DNA from: Anaerolineaceae bacterium
Lineage (GTDB): Bacteria > Chloroflexota > Anaerolineae > Anaerolineales > Anaerolineaceae
Assembly: GCA_028699715.1 (NCBI GenBank)
Contig: JAQVUC010000099.1
Location: 1-5,262, forward strand
Direction of reading: 5' to 3'
Length of the DNA: 5,262 bases
The notes below the pieces were generated by a model, which searched no databases, was not told where the DNA came from, and saw only the letters and a program-made list of their open reading frames with translations. The position numbers and the translations under genes are program-made. Positions 1 to 5,262 of the stretch are shown here, one piece after another (position 1 is the stretch's first letter; every line of letters begins with the position of its first letter).

Positions 1-1272
1 GAAGTTAAAACCAAAGTGAGTCTATCCAGCTCATTTACCCTGGATGAACTGGTTGAAAAAGCAGCTCTGGCAGATTTTTTGGAAGATACCCATCTTGATC
101 GCATTCTGCCGGGTATCGATTTGAGCTTGAAACGGATCGAGAATTATTCTTTATTAAAAGAACATATCAATGTTCACCAATACTACATGGGCATTGAGCA
201 AAACCGTGAAGTTAGTTTTCAAGAGGCAACAGTTGATTGGTATGACAAGATCTACACGCCTGTGGCAGAGATCATCGAAAATTCAGGTCTGCATCAGGAA
301 TACCAGGACTTAACAACAACCGATTTGTATTTGTGGGTTTTGGACCAGCAACAAATTTTGCAGGAAGAGATAGGCACCTCGATCAAAACCGAGAATGTAG
401 TTGATTATGTTGCCAGCCAGGATGGCAAGGAAACAAGCAAGACCGGGACAACAACTGATGAGGAAAGGGAGATTATTCTGACCGAATCCGAACCTCAACA
501 GCCGGATTGTTTGTTCAGAGACATTATGGTTTCGATCAGCGAATCTGATTCCGACTGGATTGCTTTAGAGCAAGCCATGCTTGTCAACCGCTGTTCTAAT
601 GGCTCGATTTTGGGTATCCATGTGCTGAGCGAATCGTCTGAGCAAAAAGAGAAAGATTTGCTTCCGGACGAGAATGAATTTTCTGAAAGAATAAGTAGCA
701 GAGGTATGAAGGGCAGGCTCCTGACAGTATCAGGGGACATCAGCAAAAGTTTGCGCGATTACAGTTTACTGACTGATTTGATGGTACTCAAATTGACTTT
801 TCCGCCGGGAGGTTCCGTTTTTGACCGGCTTTCGTCAGGCATTATCACCTTACTGCAAACCAGTCGACGTCCGGTTCTCTTTGTCAAAGAAGACCCTTTG
901 GTCGTGAGCAACATTCTGCTCTTGTATGATGAAAGAGAAAAAAGCCGGGAGGCTTTGTTCATCTCAGCTTATTATGCCGCGCGCTATGGCTGCAGCCTAT
1001 CCATCGGCATTCCAAGCAAAGAGGGCAGCGCTTCAGTGAAGAGCATGGATTTTGCGCATGAATATTTGTCTGCTTTAGGAGTTCAGTTTGAAAGCTGTTT
1101 CCTGGATCAGGAAAAAATTGAGCAAGAATTGCCGGTTCTGATTGAGCAGAAGCAATTTTCAACCGTGATCATGGGTGGATATGAGAGTGGGGGATTGTTG
1201 GATCGAATTTTTGCTTCAAACGTGGATAAAGTTCTTGAGATAGCTGATGTGCCGGTTTTAGTCTGTCAATAA
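1..1272 (+). CDS. Tandem universal stress protein (USP) domains behind a conserved helical region; 5' end missing
   Basis: This is the C-terminal 423 residues of a longer protein. The frame is open from base 1 (visible start EVKTKVSLSS), so the GTG at 16 is probably internal: it has no Shine-Dalgarno in the 15 bases before it, and the residues before it read on smoothly. Residues about 15-125 form a conserved helical segment with the marks ILPGIDL (35-41), EHINVHQYYMGIEQNRE (54-70), WYDKIYTPV (80-88) and TDLYLWVLD (107-115). From memory, this segment follows a ParB-like N-terminal domain in Chloroflexota proteins of similar layout. A polar linker (about 126-168) leads to two USP-like alpha/beta folds, about 170-296 and 299-423, each ending in the typical PVLFV or PVLVC strand. 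The usual G-x2-G-x9-G-S/T nucleotide loop is degraded in both: in the second, G392 and S406 remain but E395 and A405 replace glycines. Role is not known; a cytoplasmic regulatory or stress role is inference. It converges on the signalling gene with a 15 bp overlap. The USP call is good; the upstream domain is inferred. Confidence 0.8.
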   Translation, partial: EVKTKVSLSSSFTLDELVEKAALADFLEDTHLDRILPGIDLSLKRIENYSLLKEHINVHQYYMGIEQNREVSFQEATVDWYDKIYTPVAEIIENSGLHQEYQDLTTTDLYLWVLDQQQILQEEIGTSIKTENVVDYVASQDGKETSKTGTTTDEEREIILTESEPQQPDCLFRDIMVSISESDSDWIALEQAMLVNRCSNGSILGIHVLSESSEQKEKDLLPDENEFSERISSRGMKGRLLTVSGDISKSLRDYSLLTDLMVLKLTFPPGGSVFDRLSSGIITLLQTSRRPVLFVKEDPLVVSNILLLYDEREKSREALFISAYYAARYGCSLSIGIPSKEGSASVKSMDFAHEYLSALGVQFESCFLDQEKIEQELPVLIEQKQFSTVIMGGYESGGLLDRIFASNVDKVLEIADVPVLVCQ

Positions 1273-4200
1273 ATCATTTCGTTTTAGTACCAGCATGGTG
1301 TAATCATCTTCAATTGGACGTCCTTGTAAATAAGCGTTCAATTCTTTTTTGACGGCGGATATCACAATTTCCGGCTCTTTTCCGGCATTTAATTCCAAAC
1401 ATTTGGGAAGATGTAAGGACCCAAACTGGAGACCGTCTTCGTTTGCTGGTTCGCTTATGCCATCGGTGTACAAGAATAGCGATTGGCCTGACTTCAATTG
1501 CAGAAACTCATCCGAAAGCTTAATCGGATCAAGCAGCCCCAAAGCAATGCCGCCCATGTTTAGTTTTTGAGCTGAATTTGTTGCTGAATCCAAGAGGTAA
1601 GGGGGGTTGTGTCCGGCTATGCAGTAGCTCAGTTCACCGGTGGCGGTATCCAAAATGAGGTAAATCAGGGTGACAAAGAACGATTGGCTCGAATCGAGCT
1701 GAAGCAGTTGATTGACCCTTTCCAAAGCCCTGGCCGGGGAGGTGAATTCCTGGCTGACAGCCCGGAGAAGAGTTCTTGAGACGGTCATATAGAGAGACGC
1801 GGCCAGTCCCTTGTCAGAAACATCGGCTATTATCAAGCCAAATTTGGTCGGACTCAAAGGGATAACGTCATAAAAATCGCCGCCTACTTGCCTGGCAGTG
1901 TTCCAGTCCACCGCCAGCTGGTAACCCGGAATTTCAGGCAATTTTTCGGGTAAAAAGGTTTTCTGGATCCGCCTGGCTAAACCTAATTCCTGTTCTGTTT
2001 CCTTGCGTTTGAGCTCAATTTGCTTTAAACGATCATTTTGCAAACCGATAGCAATTTGGTAAGACGCACGTTTCAGAAAATCAATTTTTTTATAGCTGAA
2101 CTCATATTCTTTATCAACAGCCAATAGAAATCCATAATGTTCAATGCCAATATCTAGACTGAATATCTGAGTGCAATCACTACTTGATTGAGCATGATTA
2201 GGCTGCGTTGAGATCAATTTTGAGACCAAATTACCAGGTCTTTTTTCTGGTCCGGAGGAAGTTGGATTTTCCAAAAGAGTTCTGATCTTCTCTTCAGAGA
2301 AAGCGAGCCCGACTGAATTTTCAAAGCTCTCGTTGAGTTGCACACAGGAAAGCAAATCATGCACAATATATTCTTGTTCCTGTTGGTCAAGGATCAGCAA
2401 GACCAGGGAGGAGATCCCACTTTCTGAGAAAATTCGGTAACAGGTGTTACTAACGGCTTCCTGGATATTTTTGGTCTGAACAAAAAGGTTGCCTAATTCA
2501 AGCAGTTGTTTTGAGATTCGGCTTTCCTCTTGTTTTTCCTGCAACATGAGAATATTTTGGAGGCTGATGGCGGCCTGTTGTGCTACTCCGTTCAGGATCG
2601 CCAAACGTTGTTGGTCGAGGACGGATTCAGGAGGCACTTGCTGGTAGGGTTCGTCGCTGAGATGCAGCAAAAACCCCAGGGTCTGTTCCTGGATTCGCAA
2701 TGGAAAGGTCAGCAGGGTGCTTTCTCCTGTAAGCTGGGGAAAAAGCGAGAGTAAAGCAGGGAATGACTTCAAGGGCGCGGCGGATAAGACCTCTCCGGTT
2801 TTGATGTTTCCGACCAATGTTTGGCGGTCAAGGTCCAGTGGAAGAGAGCCGATTGGGCAAATGGTTCCAGGACAGTAGAGGTTAGGCAGTGTCAGGATGC
2901 TCGGATTCTCAGTTTCCAAAGCCAGAGCAACCGATTTGCCCCCGATGAGCTCCAGTAAAATTTCGCCAATTTTGTCGGTCAGCTCTTCAATACTGGTCAG
3001 ATTTTTGGTTTCAAGAGCCAGATCAAGCAAGATGGAGGTGAGCCAGGCTTGGTTTTGTTTTTCTTCTTCGAGGCGTTGTTTTTCCATCGCGTTGGCGATG
3101 TAATCCGCAAACGTTGAACAAATATTTAAGGAATCCTCTCCATAACGACCGGCTGACGCCACGTGCATGCTTATCACGCCGTAGAAAAGATCATGATTAC
3201 AAATCGCCCCTGCAATGGCTGAAAAATCATCAGGTAACTCAAGCAGTTCCACCAGAGGGTCGGTAAAAGGCGCTTTCGGTTTGAAGAGAGATAAGCTCTT
3301 GCAGTCGGCGCCTGCAAACCAAACCGCAGGATTTGCCTTCGAAGCTTCCGGTACAAGATTGCTTGTCGGTTTGGCGCTCCATTTGTACTTTAGTTCCATA
3401 GCATTCCCGTCTTCTTCAGGGAGCCAGACTCCAATAAAATCGACCGGAAGAAGGTTTGGAAGTTTTGCCAGGATCGTGTTGATGAGGTGGTCTAACTCAA
3501 GGTTTTCAGAAATCAATTCTGCGATTTCACGGTAGGTCTCAGCCAGGTTCCGACGCCACTGGGCAGACTTGTACAAGTTGGCATTCCTGAGGGCACTGGC
3601 GATGGTCAGGGATAAGGTTTCGAGCAGTTCGATATCCTCAGCCGAAAAAGCATTTACTTGGTCGCTTTGAAGATCCAATACTCCCAGCAATTCCCCGCCA
3701 AATTGGAGCGGCAAACTCAACTCTGAACCAGCACGCGACCCAGTCAGCGAATCCGGTTTAAAGCGATCATGTTTTGATACATCATTGGAGAGTTGAAATT
3801 TACCGGTTTGTGCTGTCAGGGAGATCAACCCAGTCTGGGAAGGGACAGGAAAGGAAATCTTATTTTGCTCGTAGTAGGCGGCTCTAGAGCCGCTGCCGGC
3901 TTTGTAAACCAGTGATTGGGAAACGTAATCAAGAATAAAGATATGAACGAAAGGATAGGAGAATTCGCTGTGGATCAGGCCGGCAACTTTTGCCAGAAGT
4001 TGGTCAAGCTCAAGCGTGCTGCTGATAGACCGATTGAACTCAGAAATGATCCGCAGGGTCTCAATTGGAAGAGAGTCAGATTCTTCAGTCTGGTTTTGCG
4101 TATCTTCTTCAGGAGAGTCTTCTTCTGGATCGCTTGACTTAAATCGCTTGACCAAGGTCAGCCGGTTGGTGAGTTGATCAATTCTTTCATAAGCCACTTC

Positions 4201-4545
4201 ATCCATCAGCTGGCGGATCAGGTAAACTCCAAGTCCGCGTTCTCGTCTTTGCTCAAGCGGACTGTCAAGATCCGGCGGGGGCACATCTTCCGGATCAAAA
4301 GGCAAGCCGTGGTCTTCTAACAGGATGGTCATTCCCTCCTGGTCAGCGCTCAACTTAACAACAAATTCTTCTTCAGTAGCCGGAGGATAAGCGTGATCGA
4401 TGATATTGGAGCAGGCTTCATCCACAGCCAAATCGATTTCATAGATTTGTTTTGAGGAAAAACCCAAATCTTGCGCGAAGGAGCGCACCAATTCTGAGAT
4501 TGGCAGCAAACTGCTTTTTTTTGCTGGAAAAATCGCGGAAGTCAT
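1258..4545 (-). CDS. RsbW-like ATPase / multi-GAF / SpoIIE (PP2C) phosphatase fusion, partner-switching regulator
   Basis: A cytoplasmic signalling protein of 1095 residues with no signal peptide or membrane segment seen. Residues about 10-135 are an RsbW/SpoIIAB-type ATPase (serine kinase fold): N box DEACSNIIDHAY (E43, N47, H51), G1 box EDHGLPFDP (D78, G80), G2 box RGLGVYLIRQLMDEV (103-117). An acidic linker (137-158) follows. Four GAF or GAF-like segments lie at about 165-325, 340-490, 505-668 and 680-835; the first is clearest (SELSLPLQFGGELLGVLDLQ), the second most diverged. A coiled-coil-like helix (838-862) enters a SpoIIE/RsbU phosphatase (860-1090) with VGGDFYDV (D890), ADVSDKG (D908, D911), AGHNPP (977-982), YTDGISEP (D1028) and DDYTMLVL (D1080, D1081); all metal-binding acidic positions look intact. 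Family knowledge: RsbW kinases phosphorylate STAS antagonists on serine and SpoIIE phosphatases reverse this, freeing or holding a sigma factor. No STAS or sigma gene is in the window. ATG at 4545 is chosen over TTG at 4548 because AGGA lies 7 nt before ATG. Kinase activity is inferred. Confidence 0.93.
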   Translation of the reverse strand: MTSAIFPAKKSSLLPISELVRSFAQDLGFSSKQIYEIDLAVDEACSNIIDHAYPPATEEEFVVKLSADQEGMTILLEDHGLPFDPEDVPPPDLDSPLEQRRERGLGVYLIRQLMDEVAYERIDQLTNRLTLVKRFKSSDPEEDSPEEDTQNQTEESDSLPIETLRIISEFNRSISSTLELDQLLAKVAGLIHSEFSYPFVHIFILDYVSQSLVYKAGSGSRAAYYEQNKISFPVPSQTGLISLTAQTGKFQLSNDVSKHDRFKPDSLTGSRAGSELSLPLQFGGELLGVLDLQSDQVNAFSAEDIELLETLSLTIASALRNANLYKSAQWRRNLAETYREIAELISENLELDHLINTILAKLPNLLPVDFIGVWLPEEDGNAMELKYKWSAKPTSNLVPEASKANPAVWFAGADCKSLSLFKPKAPFTDPLVELLELPDDFSAIAGAICNHDLFYGVISMHVASAGRYGEDSLNICSTFADYIANAMEKQRLEEEKQNQAWLTSILLDLALETKNLTSIEELTDKIGEILLELIGGKSVALALETENPSILTLPNLYCPGTICPIGSLPLDLDRQTLVGNIKTGEVLSAAPLKSFPALLSLFPQLTGESTLLTFPLRIQEQTLGFLLHLSDEPYQQVPPESVLDQQRLAILNGVAQQAAISLQNILMLQEKQEESRISKQLLELGNLFVQTKNIQEAVSNTCYRIFSESGISSLVLLILDQQEQEYIVHDLLSCVQLNESFENSVGLAFSEEKIRTLLENPTSSGPEKRPGNLVSKLISTQPNHAQSSSDCTQIFSLDIGIEHYGFLLAVDKEYEFSYKKIDFLKRASYQIAIGLQNDRLKQIELKRKETEQELGLARRIQKTFLPEKLPEIPGYQLAVDWNTARQVGGDFYDVIPLSPTKFGLIIADVSDKGLAASLYMTVSRTLLRAVSQEFTSPARALERVNQLLQLDSSQSFFVTLIYLILDTATGELSYCIAGHNPPYLLDSATNSAQKLNMGGIALGLLDPIKLSDEFLQLKSGQSLFLYTDGISEPANEDGLQFGSLHLPKCLELNAGKEPEIVISAVKKELNAYLQGRPIEDDYTMLVLKRNDLLTD
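4503..4522 (+). terminator. Short hairpin followed by T8, terminator-like on the plus strand
   Basis: On the plus strand GCAG (4503-4506), loop CAAA, CTGC (4511-4514) is followed directly by eight T (4515-4522). This has the layout of an intrinsic terminator. The stem is only 4 bp, with one possible extra G-T pair, so it would be weak. It lies inside codons 8-15 of the minus-strand signalling gene, antisense to it, and about 35 bp before the plus-strand -10 hexamer. If active, it would stop antisense transcripts before they reach radC. It may equally be a by-product of the Ala-Lys-Lys-Ser coding run. Confidence 0.2.
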
Positions 4546-4552
4546 CAAGGAT

Positions 4553-4556
4553 TCCT
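4553..4556 (-). promoter_or_regulatory. Ribosome binding site deciding the start of the signalling gene
   Basis: The minus strand reads AGGA, then 7 nt (ATCCTTG), then ATG. Spacing to the ATG at 4545 is in the normal range, whereas the in-frame TTG at 4548 would be only 4 nt away. This supports ATG as the start, giving 1095 residues. Confidence 0.6.
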
Positions 4557-4561
4557 ATAAT
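4556..4561 (+). promoter_or_regulatory. Candidate -10 hexamer for radC
   Basis: A perfect TATAAT reads toward radC. A start of transcription near 4568 would give a leader of about 34 nt. No convincing -35 is seen 16-18 bp upstream, where the sequence lies within the first codons of the minus-strand gene, and there is no extended TG. Support is the hexamer and its position only. Confidence 0.4.
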
Positions 4562-4569
4562 TAAGAGGC

Positions 4570-4578
4570 ATTATAACA
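4570..4578 (-). promoter_or_regulatory. Candidate extended -10 promoter for the signalling gene
   Basis: The minus strand reads TGTTATAAT, that is a TG-N-TATAAT extended -10 with a perfect hexamer. Transcription would begin near 4563, leaving a leader of about 18 nt that contains the AGGA ribosome site. The -35 position (about 4593-4598, TCTATT) matches poorly, which is typical of extended -10 promoters. The whole upstream region is shared with radC. Confidence 0.5.
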
Positions 4579-4586
4579 TGCCAATC

Positions 4587-4590
4587 AGGT
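4587..4590 (+). promoter_or_regulatory. Weak ribosome binding site of radC
   Basis: AGGT lies 11-12 nt before the ATG at 4602, slightly farther than ideal. No better purine-rich site precedes this ATG, and the encoded N-terminus fits RadC proteins, so the start is supported more by the protein than by this site. Confidence 0.35.
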
Positions 4591-4601
4591 AAAATAGACC
4601 C

Positions 4602-5262
4602 ATGGATTCTCAACCAAAAAAGATAGGCATCAACCAGCTGGCGGAAAATGACCGACCGCGTGAAAGGCTATTAGCTGAAGGCGTGCAGGCTCTGACCAAT
4701 GGCGAATTGTTGGCCATCTTGTTGAATAGCGGGTCAGTTGACGCCAGCGCGATCGACCTTGCCAATCAATTGTTGAACGATTTAGGCGGGTTCAGCGGTA
4801 TCCATCGCGAAGAAATTTCACGCTTGCTTGAATTTAAGGGGGTTGGTGAAGCCAAAGCAGCCCGGATCAAAGCCGCTGTTGAAGTTGGTCACCGACTGTC
4901 AAAAGAAAGTGAACAACCCGCAATTTTTATCAAAACGCCTGAAGATATAGCTGACCTGGTGGGGCATGAAATGAGGGGCATGAACCAGGAAGAGCTGTGG
5001 GTGCTCTTATTGAATTCGCGCAATAGATTTTTGGGCAAAGAGCGGCTGTACAAAGGCTCCCAGGATGCCACAACAGTGCGCGTAGCCGAAATATTCAAGA
5101 CCGCCGTCAGAAAAAACGTCTATGCCATCGCCCTGGTGCACAATCATCCTTCTGGCAACCCTTCAGAAAGCCCGGAAGATGTCAATTTGACCAGGGCGGT
5201 CATCCAGGCGGGTTCTATTCTGGATATCCGTTTACTGGATCACATCATCATTGGCACGCTTG
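4602..5262 (+). CDS. radC: RadC family JAMM/MPN domain protein (UPF0758), 3' end cut by the window
   Basis: The frame starts at ATG 4602 and is open to the window edge, giving 220 complete codons. RadC proteins usually have about 225-230 residues, so roughly the last ten and the stop are missing. Residues 15-44 carry the family start pattern (ENDRPRERLL, then LTNGELLAILLNSG). Residues 75-99 form a helix-hairpin-helix region (FKGVGEAKAARIKAA). Residues about 110-220 are the MPN/JAB domain with a JAMM motif: likely catalytic E147, then H180-x-H182-x7-S190-x2-D193 (HNHPSGNPSESPED), all present. Segment 159-171 (VRVAEIFKTAVRK) replaces the more common 'PREIF' and resembles the form I recall from Chloroflexota. 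The name comes from an E. coli radiation-sensitive allele later attributed to another gene; a repair role is unproven, and the true function (metal-dependent hydrolase or nucleic-acid related) is unknown. It is divergent from the signalling gene, 56 bp away, and may share its promoter region. Confidence 0.95.
   Translation, partial: MDSQPKKIGINQLAENDRPRERLLAEGVQALTNGELLAILLNSGSVDASAIDLANQLLNDLGGFSGIHREEISRLLEFKGVGEAKAARIKAAVEVGHRLSKESEQPAIFIKTPEDIADLVGHEMRGMNQEELWVLLLNSRNRFLGKERLYKGSQDATTVRVAEIFKTAVRKNVYAIALVHNHPSGNPSESPEDVNLTRAVIQAGSILDIRLLDHIIIGTL

Noticed and set aside
310..1162. Several minus-strand open frames of 62-83 codons under the USP gene
   Set aside because: They are antisense to a clearly coding region and their translations are serine- and leucine-rich without any family pattern.
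1289..1299. ACCA-GCA-TGGT hairpin just after the stop of the left gene
   Set aside because: The stem is only 4 bp with a 3-nt loop and no T-run follows, so it does not look like an intrinsic terminator.
2530..2754. 74-codon plus-strand open frame inside the signalling gene
   Set aside because: It lies antisense to conserved GAF coding sequence, has no recognisable domain or ribosome site, and is one of several such antisense frames (also at 1349, 2897, 3215 and 3916).
4546..4548. TTG as start of the signalling gene
   Set aside because: The AGGA ribosome site is too close (4 nt) to TTG but well placed (7 nt) for the adjacent ATG at 4545.
4590..4595. TAAAAT as a -10 giving a leaderless radC transcript starting near 4602
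   Set aside because: No -35 or TG extension supports it, and the TATAAT at 4556 is a closer match.
4889..5098. 69-codon minus-strand open frame under radC
   Set aside because: It is antisense to the conserved RadC MPN domain and shows no domain or ribosome site.

Overview
The window holds three protein-coding genes packed with almost no free space: the C-terminal part of a plus-strand gene (1-1272), a large minus-strand signalling gene (1258-4545), and a plus-strand radC-type gene that runs off the right edge (4602-5262). No RNA gene, insertion sequence, CRISPR array or long repeat was seen. The only real intergenic stretch is the 56 bp between the two divergent starts (4546-4601).

The likely host is a Chloroflexota bacterium, probably Anaerolineae-like. 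This is inference from remembered family patterns: the left gene matches a ParB-like/helical/universal-stress architecture I associate with that phylum, and the RadC protein carries an 'RVxEIF' variant before its metal site that I also associate with it. Base composition looks slightly under 50% GC by eye. No taxonomic marker such as rRNA is present.

Left region: an open reading frame enters from outside the window and ends at 1272. It has a conserved helical segment followed by two tandem universal-stress (USP) folds, both with degraded nucleotide-binding loops. Its end overlaps the end of the next gene by 15 bp, tail to tail.

Middle region: one polypeptide of 1095 residues combines an RsbW/SpoIIAB-like ATPase (serine kinase fold), an acidic linker, four GAF or GAF-like sensor segments, and a complete SpoIIE/RsbU-type PP2C phosphatase. 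It therefore carries both opposing enzyme types of a partner-switching pathway in one chain. No STAS-domain antagonist or sigma factor is visible here, so its partner must be encoded elsewhere.

Right region: a compact divergent promoter region, with perfect TATAAT hexamers on both strands, sits between the signalling gene and radC. RadC has an N-terminal helix-hairpin-helix region and an intact JAMM metal-binding motif. It probably lacks only about ten residues at the window edge.

Nothing here amounts to a demonstrably new biological system. The points most worth checking are the kinase-plus-phosphatase fusion, the back-to-back promoter pair, the in-register antiparallel stop overlap, and the hairpin-plus-T8 element inside the start of the signalling gene.
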